A stretch of DNA of 64,000 nucleotides from Nostoc sp. CHAB 5834 (GCA_020829485.1 JAIVFU010000020.1:29873-93872); one strand, 5' to 3'; positions 18,666 through 28,252 are shown, numbered from the stretch's first letter. The notes: a model not told the origin generated them from the letters alone. Numbers and translations: made by a program.

Positions 18666-18819
18666 AGACTAACCTCGTAGTATATCGGGGAATGGGGAAT
18701 AATCAATAGTTCTTCTCCCCCTGCCCTCCACTCCCAAAATTAAATACTTTTAAAATCATTCTGTTAATTAAGGTAATTTTCCCTAAAATCTATCAAGTGA
18801 GAGCATGAGGCTATGAAGA

Positions 18820-19608
18820 TTGGACGACAACTATCAAACTTACTTAAATCGGTTAGCACGGCTAACGCTGCCAGAAGCGTACAGATCCCAAGTCCAGCAT
18901 ATCCAGGAATCTTCTAAATTTCAGCCACATTCGGGGTTGAGACAAGCAGCATCCTTTCCTGGCTATACGCTAATTACCCCGCCAGCAGGAGAAGAATCGC
19001 AAAATTCTGCTTTCTATGCCAAATTACAGACTTACCAACAGGAACTTTTGCAGTTGCCTGTAAGCCGTGATTTGATTGTGCCTCTACCTCCTGCTAGCTT
19101 CCACATGACTTTAGCGGATTTAATTTGGGACAATGCTTACCTTGACGCTTGCGAAAAAAATCCCAAATTTGACGAGGAGTTACACTCTTGTTTAGCCGAA
19201 ACCTTTGAGCAATATCAACAATTGATGACAAATAGGAGTCATCCGATTAAATGGCAAATGCTGGGACTGATACTGATGCCAAGGGCTGTAGCCGTTTGTT
19301 TAATACCCCAAGATCAACGCTGCTATGAGGAAATTATTAAATTTCGCCGAACAATTTATCAAAATCCCAAGTTAATTGCTTTGGGTATTGAGCAGCATTA
19401 TCACTTCACAGCCCATGTTACATTAGCCTATTTTGGGGAGGTTTCATCTGATTTAGACCGCACAAGTTTCAGCACAATGCTTTCTCAATTAAATGATCAA
19501 TGGCTGTTAAATTTGCCAGAGTTTTTGATCAATCGTGTCGAATTGCGAAAGTTTGACAACATGACACGCTATTATCGTGAACCAGACTGGCCGATTTTAG
19601 ATTTTTAA
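18820..19608 (+). CDS. DUF1868 protein, 2H phosphoesterase superfamily
   Basis: A 262-residue protein with two HxT motifs, HMT at 95-97 and HVT at 199-201, the signature of the 2H phosphoesterase (2'-5' RNA ligase-like) fold. The region FHMTLADLIWD and the C-terminal HYHFTAHVTLAYFGEV match DUF1868. Members act on cyclic phosphate or nucleotide substrates; the substrate here is unknown. It starts with TTG at 18820, with a weak ribosome site, and is followed by a heptad repeat tract. Confidence 0.85.
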   Translation: MDDNYQTYLNRLARLTLPEAYRSQVQHIQESSKFQPHSGLRQAASFPGYTLITPPAGEESQNSAFYAKLQTYQQELLQLPVSRDLIVPLPPASFHMTLADLIWDNAYLDACEKNPKFDEELHSCLAETFEQYQQLMTNRSHPIKWQMLGLILMPRAVAVCLIPQDQRCYEEIIKFRRTIYQNPKLIALGIEQHYHFTAHVTLAYFGEVSSDLDRTSFSTMLSQLNDQWLLNLPEFLINRVELRKFDNMTRYYREPDWPILDF

Positions 19609-19675
19609 GTCATTAGTCATTAGTTAGTAGTTAGTAGTCAGTAGTTTCGACTCACTGACTACTCATTATTAGTTA
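19609..19675. repeat. Heptad tandem repeat GTCATTA/GTTAGTA
   Basis: Tandem units GTCATTA, GTCATTA, GTTAGTA, GTTAGTA, GTCAGTA follow the DUF1868 stop, with a partial inverted copy (GACTCACTGACTACTCATTA) forming a hairpin. This is a short tandem repeat tract typical of the group. The remaining DNA to 19980 has no supported gene. Confidence 0.7.
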
Positions 19676-19980
19676 TCGAACAAAATTCAGATTGGCAAAA
19701 TTATCCAACTACTTTAAATAAATTTATTAAAGTCCCGTCTGTCTAAAACCGATTTTGTAATTCGTAATTGTTCCAAGCAAATGCCATGCGATCGCCCTTA
19801 TAGCAATTCACCAAAATTCTGATACATATAGATTTCTCGTAGGGGCAAGTCTATTAAAGTAAAATGGTATTAATTCAATACAAATAAGTTAATCTATGGG
19901 AATGTTAGGATTTTTGAAATAATTGGGATATACACAAGAGTAAATACGCTAAAATTTACAGATGTTGACAACGGGTTAAA

Positions 19981-20235
19981 TTGATGAGTCCGTCACTCGA
20001 AAAAATTTTAAGCGACATTGAGCAACTGACTCCACAAGAGCAATTGACCGTAATGGGGCATTTGGTAGAGCGGATAAAAAAGCATATTAACCAAGCCCAA
20101 CCAAAACGTAATTGGAACGATTTGAAGGGTATGGCTCCCTATCCCCTATTGGGTGAGGATGCTCAGGAATGGGTTTCGCGGACTCGACAAGAAGGACATG
20201 AGCATCGAGAACGGTTGTTCCGAAAACAGGAATGA
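19981..20235 (+). CDS. Antitoxin-like small protein
   Basis: 84 residues with ATG at 19981. The N-terminal LEKILSDIEQLTPQEQLTVMGHLVERI looks like the helical dimerisation part of a VapB-type antitoxin, and the C-terminus QEWVSRTRQEGHEHRERLF is charged and probably disordered, which is usual for the toxin-binding tail. It lies 125 bases upstream of a PIN-toxin gene on the same strand, supporting a toxin-antitoxin pair. Sequence identity to a named family is not certain. Confidence 0.6.
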   Translation: MMSPSLEKILSDIEQLTPQEQLTVMGHLVERIKKHINQAQPKRNWNDLKGMAPYPLLGEDAQEWVSRTRQEGHEHRERLFRKQE

Positions 20236-20289
20236 AGATTAGTGATGCATTAAGCTGATATGCGTCTAAATTATATAAACATTCTTTAT

Positions 20290-20345
20290 AATCGTTAACG
20301 GTTGACGGTTGACGGTTGACGGTCATCAGTCAACAGTCATCAGGT
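20290..20345. repeat. ACGGTTG heptad repeat in the toxin-antitoxin spacer
   Basis: ACGGTTG is repeated four times in tandem (GTTAACGGTTGACGGTTGACG), then continues as TCATCAGTCAACAGTCATCAG, partly inverted, which allows a hairpin. It fills most of the gap between the antitoxin and PIN genes. Confidence 0.75.
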
Positions 20346-20360
20346 AAATGTACAAGTTAA

Positions 20361-20804
20361 ATGCGTAACAGCTTAACAAATGTTTCTCGCTTGTTTCTCG
20401 ATACAGCACCCGTAATTTATTTTGTAGAACGCAATCCGCAGTTTGTGGATTTAGTTGATCCAATTTTTGAGCGATTGTCATCTGACATTACAGCAGTAGT
20501 ATCTGGGATAACGTTATCAGAGTGCTTGGTAGGTGCTATACGTTTGGGGTTAGCTGACTTAGAGCAAGCTTTTGTCGATGTGTTGCAACAAGAACAAGTG
20601 GTTTTTGTGGACATTAATGCTGCTATTGCGCGAGAAGCTGCGAGAATTCGGGTGCGCTACAACCTTCAGTTACCCGATGCCTTGCAGGTGGCGGCGGCAA
20701 TAATTGCTAGTTGTGAGGCGTTTTTGACCAATGATGCAGCTTTGAAGCGGGTGACGGAGTTAAGGGTTTTGGTGGTGTGTGAGTTGGAAAGCGAGAACCC
20801 GTGA
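20361..20804 (+). CDS. PIN-domain ribonuclease toxin (VapC type)
   Basis: 147 residues, a complete PIN domain. Four acidic catalytic residues are in place: Asp14 (LFLDTAPVIY), Glu54 (TLSECLVGA), Asp106 (LPDALQVAAA) and Asp125 (LTNDAALKR). VapC toxins cut tRNA or rRNA when the antitoxin is lost. The small gene at 19981 is the probable antitoxin, separated by a repeat tract rather than the usual overlap. An additional ATG near 20361 fits the start; no strong ribosome site is seen. Confidence 0.85.
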   Translation: MRNSLTNVSRLFLDTAPVIYFVERNPQFVDLVDPIFERLSSDITAVVSGITLSECLVGAIRLGLADLEQAFVDVLQQEQVVFVDINAAIAREAARIRVRYNLQLPDALQVAAAIIASCEAFLTNDAALKRVTELRVLVVCELESENP

Positions 20805-20910
20805 TTACGCGCTAGTTGTAGACATGCATAGCAGAGAAAATAAGCTCAAAGATAAATTGTCTTTTAGGTAAACCTAATTTTTTGCCAGTGCTCTAAATAA
20901 AATCTCTATC

Positions 20911-21696
20911 CTAAAATTCCGGTTGTTGATAAACAAGATAAACAGCTTCTAAAAATACATCAGGTGTAACAGCTTCTGGCAAATTTTCTAAATTAATAAT
21001 AGCTTTAACTTGCTCGGCTAACTTTAGAGATAGTGATGCTCTTGCCTTTAACGACATTGCACCACGTCTTTGTAAATATTCACGAATCACAGCAAAATCA
21101 TCTGGCATCAATTGCGATAAATCAGCAATTTCGATTAACTGCTCATGAAGTCCTTTTGCCTGTTCTGAAATTGTCAATGTCGCGGATGCAGTGGGTGTTT
21201 GGGCTTGAATTACAATTGTGCCAGCAGCTAAATCACCTAAACGCTTTTCTCGACGACTCAACATAATTAAAAAAGCGCCAATAAACAAAGTTTCATCAAA
21301 TGGTCGCAGTAAAGCACGTAGCGTTGCTTGCTGTAGCCCAATGAGTCTACCATCATCTCGAACCACGCGAATTTTAGCAACCCGTTTACCAGGGGTTTGC
21401 CCAAACCATAAAGTTTCAAAAAATACAAAATAGCTGATATAAATTGCAAAAGCAATCAGAAAGAAAATTGCTATTAACCAAAGTCCTAAATTACGAGCAT
21501 TCGTAATTAATTCTTCAAAAACATTGAACAGTTGCGTCGAAAAAACAGTCCAGGTAAGGAAAAATACAAGCAAGGTTACAGCCAAAACTGTATAGTCAAT
21601 CAGCAGCGCCAAAGCTCGATTACCGATTCCCGCTAAAGTGAATTCCAACTCTACACTTTCTGGAGTCTGGAATGTGATGCGATTAAAAAAGCGCAT
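20911..21696 (-). CDS. RDD family membrane protein
   Basis: 261 residues. The N-terminal ~160 hold hydrophobic segments and the RDD-type residues: an arginine near the start, ALLIDYTVL with Asp, and FGQTPGKRVAKIRVVRDDGR. The rest is a soluble tail with a helical region near 180-260. RDD proteins lie in the membrane; some bind or move small ions, but the role is usually unknown. It sits head-to-tail with another membrane protein gene (21742), same strand with a 45-base gap, and is divergent from the SpoIIM-type gene, a grouping seen in many bacteria near MoxR/DUF58 genes. Confidence 0.85.
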   Translation of the reverse strand: MRFFNRITFQTPESVELEFTLAGIGNRALALLIDYTVLAVTLLVFFLTWTVFSTQLFNVFEELITNARNLGLWLIAIFFLIAFAIYISYFVFFETLWFGQTPGKRVAKIRVVRDDGRLIGLQQATLRALLRPFDETLFIGAFLIMLSRREKRLGDLAAGTIVIQAQTPTASATLTISEQAKGLHEQLIEIADLSQLMPDDFAVIREYLQRRGAMSLKARASLSLKLAEQVKAIINLENLPEAVTPDVFLEAVYLVYQQPEF

Positions 21697-21741
21697 ATTT
21701 TAACCAATTCAAAATTAATTGAGTTCAATAAAGGTGTTGAG

Positions 21742-22587
21742 TTAACGAAAATCTTGCGAGGGAGGTTCTCTTAATTGCAAACCTAATCCTTCACGCCGAG
21801 TCCGCAAGTCCAAGTATAAAACAGCTTTTAGTGCTTGCCAGAATGGCATGACTAAAACTCCACCTATCAAGCTTCCAACCCAAGAAATAAAATACACAAT
21901 CGAGTAGATAGCAGAACCTGGCTCAAGCCCTATTAAGAATAAGCTAGGTATATAGTTTAATACAAATAGCAACGGCAATGTAACTATAAAAGCAACTAAA
22001 ACGATGCCCTGAATACGAAATACTGAAGCTTTAGTTAACTCCCAACTTCTAGCAACACTTTCACCACCATTGATATTTTCCTCAACAGCTAAGGGTACTT
22101 CAGCTACTATCCAACGTGAGTAGAACCAGGTTAATCCTAACAGCAGAAAAACTACTATTAAAATTATTGCAAGTGTAGTTGCAATTACAACGCCCGTAGT
22201 ACCTAATATGCTTCCTAATACTACTCCTAGCAAGCCACCGACGATACCACCCACGATCGCCAATCCAAAATAAACTAAAAGTATTGATATTCCTACTTGG
22301 AAACCAATTCTTAAAAATGACCACAGACGCGGATTAACATGACTCCTAGCAGCTTGGACACTTTCAGGTTGGTAAATCAATTCTCCAAAAGCCAAACGTG
22401 AAATGAGTCCAGAAATGGCTGCATATTTTGCCCAGCCATAGATTGGAACTAGAACCCACAAGTGAGCGATCGCAGCCAGATTAAGATAACTCTTTAGATG
22501 AGAACGATACAACCGCACGGCAGCACTAACAACGTTACCGATACTCAGTGGTTGTATCTGACTGGGAGATCCAAAGTTTTCAGACAT
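21742..22587 (-). CDS. Multi-pass membrane protein
   Basis: 281 residues with several hydrophobic segments: about 35-60, 95-150 (a long Gly/Val/Leu-rich region), 195-225 and 230-255. It begins with a soluble stretch and IQPLSIGNVVSAAVRLYRSHLKSY, a pattern of membrane proteins related to the glycerophosphoryl-diester phosphodiesterase membrane domain or DUF975, but no catalytic residues are seen. Same strand as and upstream of the RDD gene, likely one transcript. Function unknown. Confidence 0.8.
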   Translation of the reverse strand: MSENFGSPSQIQPLSIGNVVSAAVRLYRSHLKSYLNLAAIAHLWVLVPIYGWAKYAAISGLISRLAFGELIYQPESVQAARSHVNPRLWSFLRIGFQVGISILLVYFGLAIVGGIVGGLLGVVLGSILGTTGVVIATTLAIILIVVFLLLGLTWFYSRWIVAEVPLAVEENINGGESVARSWELTKASVFRIQGIVLVAFIVTLPLLFVLNYIPSLFLIGLEPGSAIYSIVYFISWVGSLIGGVLVMPFWQALKAVLYLDLRTRREGLGLQLREPPSQDFR

Positions 22588-22652
22588 AATGGCAAATTTA
22601 CCTTGAAACTACGGAGATGAATTTGAAGCTATCTTAAGCTAAGTTAAACTCA

Positions 22653-23621
22653 GTGTTCCCAAAATTCATGAATATTCAACGTTGGATTGCGCGACGAGAA
22701 CCTAATTGGCAGCGTTTGGATGCCCTATTAAGGCAGATAGAAAAAAAAGGGTTAAAGTCCTTAAAGGCAGCAGAAATTAGAGAGTTAGCGAGTTTGTATC
22801 GTTCAGTAGCAGCAGATTTAGCCCGTGCCCGCACTCAGCAAATCGGCAATACTTTGATACAAAGTTTACAATCTTTAACAACTCGTGCCTATACGCAGAT
22901 TTATCAAGGTTCGCGGCGACAGGAATGGCAGGCAATCCTAAAATTTTACCAATGGGGATTACCCTCTGTAGTTCAGAAAACATTTGCATATATTGCTGCT
23001 GCAACGGCGCTGTTTCTACTGGGGGCATTAGTGGCTTGGTGGTATTCTTGGCAAAACCCCAGCTTTATGCCTTTGATCGTACCTGAAAGTTTGATTACCA
23101 AGGTGCGAGATGAGCATAAATTGTGGATGGGGTCAATTGTCGGTGTTGAACCTCTGGCATCCAGCAGTATCATGATCAATAACCTATCGGTGTCCTTTGG
23201 TGCTGTTGCCGGTGGCATCACAGCTGGGCTATACACAGTCTATTTGATGGTATTTAATGGCTTATTAATTGGTGCTGTTGGTACTTTGGTTGGTCAAAAT
23301 AATCTGGCTTATCCTTTTTGGGCCTTTGTGTTTCCGCATGGTTCCTTAGAATTACCCGCCATCTTTTTTGCTGGGGGTGCAGGATTTTTATTAGCAAGAG
23401 CAATTTTATTTCCTGGTAAATATCGGCGTGGGGATGCACTGAAATTTTACGGTTCTCAGGCGGTGCAGCTAATATTTGGGATTGTACCAATGTTGATTAT
23501 TGCTGGTGCGATCGAAGGCTTTTTTTCGCCTAATCCCAGCGTACCTGATGCAATTAAATATTTGGCAGGAATGGGATTGTTTGTACTTTTGGTAATGTAT
23601 TGTAGCCGCAAGGAAACTTGA
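22653..23621 (+). CDS. Stage II sporulation protein M (SpoIIM/DUF95) family protein
   Basis: 322 residues: a soluble N-terminal region of about 100 residues with MNIQRWIARREPNWQRLDALLRQ, followed by five or so transmembrane segments including a FPHGSLELPAIFFAGGAGF motif that is characteristic of the family. Despite its name the family occurs widely in non-sporulating bacteria; the role is unknown but related proteins affect septal peptidoglycan. It is divergent from the RDD/membrane pair, a conserved neighbourhood. Confidence 0.88.
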   Translation: MFPKFMNIQRWIARREPNWQRLDALLRQIEKKGLKSLKAAEIRELASLYRSVAADLARARTQQIGNTLIQSLQSLTTRAYTQIYQGSRRQEWQAILKFYQWGLPSVVQKTFAYIAAATALFLLGALVAWWYSWQNPSFMPLIVPESLITKVRDEHKLWMGSIVGVEPLASSSIMINNLSVSFGAVAGGITAGLYTVYLMVFNGLLIGAVGTLVGQNNLAYPFWAFVFPHGSLELPAIFFAGGAGFLLARAILFPGKYRRGDALKFYGSQAVQLIFGIVPMLIIAGAIEGFFSPNPSVPDAIKYLAGMGLFVLLVMYCSRKET

Positions 23622-23701
23622 AATAATTTAGATGCCGATGAATTTACAAATTGCAAAAGTCAATTATTAAGAAATAAAAATATTGGTGATGAAAAGCAAA
23701 G

Positions 23702-23756
23702 TTTAAACTTATGTTAACTTTTATTTCATTCAATGTTAAATTAACTTTAACCAAAA
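23702..23756 (+). promoter_or_regulatory. Pho box array upstream of pstS
   Basis: Five 11-base steps: TTTAAACTTAT, GTTAACTTTTA, TTTCATTCAAT, GTTAAATTAAC, TTTAACCAAAA. The units share the PyTTAAPyPy core of the cyanobacterial Pho box, recurring with 8-base core plus 3-base spacing; the middle unit is the most degenerate. The array ends 62 bases before the pstS start. Known: response regulator SphR (PhoB) binds such repeats under phosphate limitation. Binding here is inference. Confidence 0.7.
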
Positions 23757-23818
23757 TAAATGTAAGTTGATTAAGGCTGGAATTACCGCAAGAAAGTATT
23801 CCTTTAATCAGAGGTTAT

Positions 23819-24862
23819 ATGATTTTTTTTACCACCATCTTGAATCGTGTCGTCGCTACTTCAGTGGTGACAACTTCTATTGCACTTAGTCCATTTTTTG
23901 GTGCGATCGCACAAGCTCAAACTCTTAATGGTGCAGGAGCAACTTTTCCGGCTCCGCTTTACGAACGCTATGCTCGTGAAGTGAGAAAGAAGTATCCAGA
24001 CTTGAGAATTAACTACCAAGCAATAGGTAGCGGCGGCGGTATTCGTCAAGTCACTGCTGGAACCGTTGACTTTGGTGGTAGTGATGCTGCAATGAAAGAT
24101 GATGAAATCGCTAAAGTCAAGAACGGTGTAATCTTAGTACCCACAGCAGGCGGTGCTGTTTCTGTTGTTTACAATCTTCCGGGCGTTAATAATCTCAGAT
24201 TATCCCGCACTACACTACCGGCAATTTTCTCAGGTCAAATTAGCAAATGGGATGACGCAAAAATTAAAGCTGATAATCCAGGTGCTAATTTACCAAATCA
24301 AACAATTAAATTTGCTGTTCGCGCTGATAGTAGCGGTACAACTTTCATTTTCACCAATCACTTGAGTGCCATTAGCGGTTATTTTAAAGGCAGAGTTGGA
24401 ACTAATACCGCTCCAAAATGGAATCTGCCAAACGTCCTCAGAGGCAAAGGTAACCCAGGCGTAGCTGCCTTAGTATCTCGTACTCCCGGTTCTATTGGTT
24501 ATGTAGAATATAGCTACGCTGTCCAAAACAATCTGAAATCAGCACTCGTACAAAATAAAAAAGGAGAATTTGTTGCTCCTTCTTTACAATCTGCAAATGC
24601 AGCTTTAGGAACTGTGAGTTTCCCAGACAACTACCGCGTTTTCGTAGGAGATCCAGGACAAGGTTATCCCATCGTCGGTCTCACCTGGATGATGGTTTAC
24701 AAACAGTATGCTAATGCTTCTAAAGCTGATGCTATTAAAAAATGGATTAATTGGGTATTGAAAGATGGTCAACAATATAACGATGACCTCAACTACACCA
24801 GAATTCCATCTAATGTCGCAAATCGGGTGCTTCAGACAGTGAATAGCTCTGTCAAGCCTTAA
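23819..24862 (+). CDS. pstS: Phosphate ABC transporter substrate-binding protein
   Basis: 347 residues with a signal sequence (about 1-34, ending AIAQAQ), so periplasmic. Mature features: LNGAGATFPAPLYERY, then IGSGGGIRQVTAGTVDFGGSD, which line the phosphate site, and RADSSGTTF in the second lobe, the classic PstS pattern. It captures phosphate and hands it to PstCA. It starts at ATG 23819 with GAGG upstream, right after a Pho box array, and leads the pst cluster. A hairpin lies between it and pstC. Confidence 0.97.
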   Translation: MIFFTTILNRVVATSVVTTSIALSPFFGAIAQAQTLNGAGATFPAPLYERYAREVRKKYPDLRINYQAIGSGGGIRQVTAGTVDFGGSDAAMKDDEIAKVKNGVILVPTAGGAVSVVYNLPGVNNLRLSRTTLPAIFSGQISKWDDAKIKADNPGANLPNQTIKFAVRADSSGTTFIFTNHLSAISGYFKGRVGTNTAPKWNLPNVLRGKGNPGVAALVSRTPGSIGYVEYSYAVQNNLKSALVQNKKGEFVAPSLQSANAALGTVSFPDNYRVFVGDPGQGYPIVGLTWMMVYKQYANASKADAIKKWINWVLKDGQQYNDDLNYTRIPSNVANRVLQTVNSSVKP

Positions 24863-24889
24863 TTTCCAATCATAACTACTTTCCTGGTC

Positions 24890-24920
24890 TAATAGGGTGA
24901 GTTAACAAATCACCCTATTA
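24890..24920 (+). terminator. Hairpin between pstS and pstC
   Basis: TAATAGGGTGA (24890-24900) pairs perfectly with TCACCCTATTA (24910-24920) around a 9-base loop, then GCAAAAAAAAATC follows. Downstream is A-rich rather than T-rich on this strand, so it may stabilise the pstS mRNA or attenuate rather than stop cleanly. Confidence 0.55.
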
Positions 24921-24950
24921 GCAAAAAAAAATCTATTTTATTAATTTGTA

Positions 24951-25928
24951 ATGGCAAATTCATCGGATGATTCAAATCTAGGCGATGAAAATTTCAATTT
25001 AACAGCTATCGGTGGTACAAATCTCTGGTTTGACCAAGGTTTTACACGGCTAGTATACTTATTTGCCGTGATTACCGTTGCAGTCCTATTTCTGATGAGT
25101 TGGGTAATTTTCTCCGAAGCTCTACCAGCCATTAAGCAGTTTGGATTGGGGTTTTTGTGGGGTCAAGATTGGGATACAGGTAATCAGGTTTTTGGTGCAT
25201 TACCTTATATTTATGGAACTTTGGTAAGTAGTGCGATCGCTATTTTATTTGCTGTCCCAGTAGGAATAGCAGTATCCTTAGTCACGAGTGAAAATTTCTT
25301 GCCTTCATCGCTCCGAACCACCCTAGCATTTGTTGTTGAATTAATTGCAGCAATTCCCAGTGTCATTATTGGTTTGTGGGCGATTTTTGTCTTTATTCCA
25401 GTTTTAGAACCTCTACAAAAATGGCTAGCCAGCGTTTTTAAATGGATACCACTATTTAATACAGAAGACCCTTCTGGGACTAATATTTTGACTGCTGGAA
25501 TTATTCTAGCCATCATGATTTTGCCCACAATGGCAGCAATTAGTCGTGATGTATTAATGGCTATCCCTAAAGAATTACGTAGCGCATCTATGGCTTTAGG
25601 TGGTACTCGTTGGGAAACAATTTTTCGGGTCTTGCTACCAGCTGGATTTTCTGGAATAGTGAGTGCAGCAATGCTCGCCTTAGGACGTGCTTTGGGTGAA
25701 ACAATGGCTGTCACTATGGTAATTGGCAACTCTGCCCAAATCAGTGCTTCTTTACTCAATCCAGGTTATACAATTCCCTCTGTATTAGCTAATGAATTTG
25801 CCGAAGCTGAACCGGGCTTGCATATAGGCGCTTTAAGCTATTTAGCGTTGATTTTGTTTGGGTTGACTCTAGTTGTAAATATTGGTGCTGTACTCTTAGT
25901 TAAATGGGTTGGCAGGAAAAATAAATAG
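24951..25928 (+). CDS. pstC: Phosphate ABC transporter permease PstC
   Basis: 325 residues, six or more transmembrane segments. The binding-protein-dependent permease EAA-like loop is visible as PKELRSASMALGGTRWETIFRVLLPAGFSGI. With PstA it makes the membrane channel for phosphate. It follows pstS after an 88-base gap and is followed by pstA after 62 bases. The first codon is ATG at 24951. Confidence 0.96.
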   Translation: MANSSDDSNLGDENFNLTAIGGTNLWFDQGFTRLVYLFAVITVAVLFLMSWVIFSEALPAIKQFGLGFLWGQDWDTGNQVFGALPYIYGTLVSSAIAILFAVPVGIAVSLVTSENFLPSSLRTTLAFVVELIAAIPSVIIGLWAIFVFIPVLEPLQKWLASVFKWIPLFNTEDPSGTNILTAGIILAIMILPTMAAISRDVLMAIPKELRSASMALGGTRWETIFRVLLPAGFSGIVSAAMLALGRALGETMAVTMVIGNSAQISASLLNPGYTIPSVLANEFAEAEPGLHIGALSYLALILFGLTLVVNIGAVLLVKWVGRKNK

Positions 25929-25990
25929 CACTGTTTCAATACAAATATCTTAGTTTAATAAGATGTTTATAAATCAAAACTAATAAAAAT

Positions 25991-26869
25991 ATGAGTGGTT
26001 ATATTCAGTCAGAAACTGATGAATTTGCAACAGAATTATGCAGTCCTTTGCCAACAGAGCGAGTAATATTTACCTATGCAATGAATGCGATCGCCTTTGG
26101 TTTCACAGTTCTGGCACTAATTCCTTTATTATCAATTTTGTGGGAAATTTTCGTTCGGGGAATATCTGGACTGAAATCAGAAATGTTTGTCAAAACAGTT
26201 ATTGATAATGGCTTTGGTAATGCCATCTTAGGAACCATAATCATGGTAGCAATTGGTGCTATTTTAAGCGTTCCCACAGGGATAATGACAGGAATTTTCT
26301 TGGCAGAATTCGGTCAAACCAACTCAATTGCTGGTTTTGTTCGTTTTATCAGCAGTATTCTAACAGGCGTGCCTTCAATAGTTGTAGGCGTATTTGCTTA
26401 CGGTGTGATAGTTTTGGTAACTAAAGGATTTAGTGCGATCGCAGGCGGTTTTGCTTTAGCCGTGATTATGCTACCTGTAATTATACTGACAACAGAAGAA
26501 TCTTTAAAACTGATTCCCACATCTCAACGTCTAGCCTCTGCTGCTTTAGGAGGAACTCGCTTTCAAACTACCCTTCGCATTGTTGTCACTGCTGCAATTC
26601 CCGGAATTACTACAGGCATTTTATTAGCTGTAGCTCGTGCTGCTGGTGAAACAGCACCCTTAATTTTTACCGCTTTATTTAGTTTAGATTGGTCAGAAGG
26701 ATTATTAAGTCCAACAGCTTCTTTACCAGTATTAATTTTTAACCTTTACAATGACCCCGACCCGCAAAAAAACCAATTAGTCTGGACTACTTCTATAGTT
26801 CTGCTTGTCTTAATTTTATTTGTCAGTGTTCTCTCTCGCTTAGTTATTAGACAGAGAAGACTAAAGTAA
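25991..26869 (+). CDS. pstA: Phosphate ABC transporter permease PstA
   Basis: 292 residues with six transmembrane segments and the EAA-type loop SQRLASAALGGTRFQTTLRIV preceding VTAAIPGI. Partner of PstC in the inner-membrane phosphate channel. The Arg/Glu-bearing helices typical of PstA are present (GVPSIVVGVFAYG, AVARAAGETAPL). ATG at 25991; next in the pst cluster. Confidence 0.95.
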   Translation: MSGYIQSETDEFATELCSPLPTERVIFTYAMNAIAFGFTVLALIPLLSILWEIFVRGISGLKSEMFVKTVIDNGFGNAILGTIIMVAIGAILSVPTGIMTGIFLAEFGQTNSIAGFVRFISSILTGVPSIVVGVFAYGVIVLVTKGFSAIAGGFALAVIMLPVIILTTEESLKLIPTSQRLASAALGGTRFQTTLRIVVTAAIPGITTGILLAVARAAGETAPLIFTALFSLDWSEGLLSPTASLPVLIFNLYNDPDPQKNQLVWTTSIVLLVLILFVSVLSRLVIRQRRLK

Positions 26870-26978
26870 AATAAATAATTTTTTCTATTGTTTTATATTT
26901 TGGCAAAGAAAGTATCATATTAAAATAGTAACCTGCCAGGATAAAGCTTTGTTCTATATGTCTTAATTACGAATTAAC

Positions 26979-27758
26979 ATGAGTAACTTAATTCCAGCTA
27001 TCAAAGTTAAAAATATTAGCTTTTACTATGGCATAACAAAAGCGATCGAAAAAGTGTCAATAGATATTTATCAAAATCAAGTAACCGCAATTATTGGCCC
27101 TAGTGGTTGTGGTAAATCTACCTTTATCAAAATTCTGAATCGCATTAGCGAATTAGAAGGGCCTGTGAAAGTTGAAGGAGATGTAGAATTTTTTGGTCAA
27201 AATATTTATGCTCCTCGTGTCAACATCAATCGTTTACGCCGCCAAATTGGTATGGTGTTCCAAAAACCGAATCCTTTCCCGATAAGCATTTACGAAAATG
27301 TTGCCTACGGTATGAGGATAGCAGGCAGGTATTCAAAAGTAGAATTAGATGAAATTGTCGAATCTGCACTTCACAGCGCTGCTCTTTGGGATGAAGTCAA
27401 AGATAAGCTGGATAAATCAGCATTAGGGCTTTCTGGTGGTCAACAACAAAGATTATGTATTGCCCGTGCTTTAGCAGTCAAGCCGAAAGTTCTGCTGATG
27501 GATGAGCCTTGCTCGGCTCTTGACCCCATCGCTACTATGAAAGTTGAGGAACTACTCCATAGTTTGCAGTCGGAATTGACAATTGCGATCGTTACTCACA
27601 ATATGCAGCAAGCCGCTCGCGTCTCTGATTTTACGGCTTTCTTTAGCACCGATGAAAGTCGGATTGGTCAAATGGTTGAATTTGGCGCTACAGAGCAAAT
27701 CTTTAACAACCCACTAGATCCCCGCACCCGTGACTACATTTCAGGGCGTTTTGGTTAA
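26979..27758 (+). CDS. pstB: Phosphate ABC transporter ATP-binding protein PstB
   Basis: 259 residues. All ABC ATPase motifs are intact: Walker [11 protein letters not shown]-loop MVFQKPN with Gln95, signature LSGGQQQR, Walker [12 protein letters not shown] and switch His in VTHNMQQ. It drives PstCA by ATP hydrolysis. It lies 109 bases after pstA. This copy is the canonical one of the two PstB paralogs here. Confidence 0.96.
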   Translation: MSNLIPAIKVKNISFYYGITKAIEKVSIDIYQNQVTAIIGPSGCGKSTFIKILNRISELEGPVKVEGDVEFFGQNIYAPRVNINRLRRQIGMVFQKPNPFPISIYENVAYGMRIAGRYSKVELDEIVESALHSAALWDEVKDKLDKSALGLSGGQQQRLCIARALAVKPKVLLMDEPCSALDPIATMKVEELLHSLQSELTIAIVTHNMQQAARVSDFTAFFSTDESRIGQMVEFGATEQIFNNPLDPRTRDYISGRFG

Positions 27759-28252
27759 TGATTTTTGTCGAACCATCTCGGACTAGATGATATTCATAAA
27801 GCGCGGTTTAAAAATAATTACTAATTTATTTTGATTAGATAAACTAGCTCATCACTACCCATAAGGGTATATGATATTAAGATTTTTATTTCTAAGTTAT
27901 TTTAAGTCGAATTAACCTCATACCAATTTTGTATGAAGATGCGCTAAACCATATTTAAGTCATAGAAGAAAAACGAACCGCAAAGTACGCATCGTCCGAA
28001 GACTTTGGTGCGTTATGCTTCGCTAACACACCCTACATATACCTAGATTTTTTTAAAATAAAAACTCTATAAAAGATGATCTTTGGAACATAGTCTTAAT
28101 CTAAATATTTAGTAACAGTTTATCTGCTGTATGACTACTGTATAACTACGTAATTCCCATGAATATCTCCTTTTAAGAGTAACATAGTGAAACAGCGCTG
28201 CTGATTTCTACTACTTTACTTCGTCAACTTTTATTTCAGACGTTTTGGGGAT
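27759..28252. other. Spacer between the two pstB genes
   Basis: 494 bases with no gene. It contains a dispersed-repeat segment around 27921-27985 that recurs at 41954-42028 (GTATGAAGATGCGCTAAACC, then AACGAACCGCAAAG), followed by a TTTGGTGCGTTATGCTTCGC-type segment also found in altered form near 32615. The size of the spacer suggests that pstB2 may have its own promoter. Confidence 0.5.
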
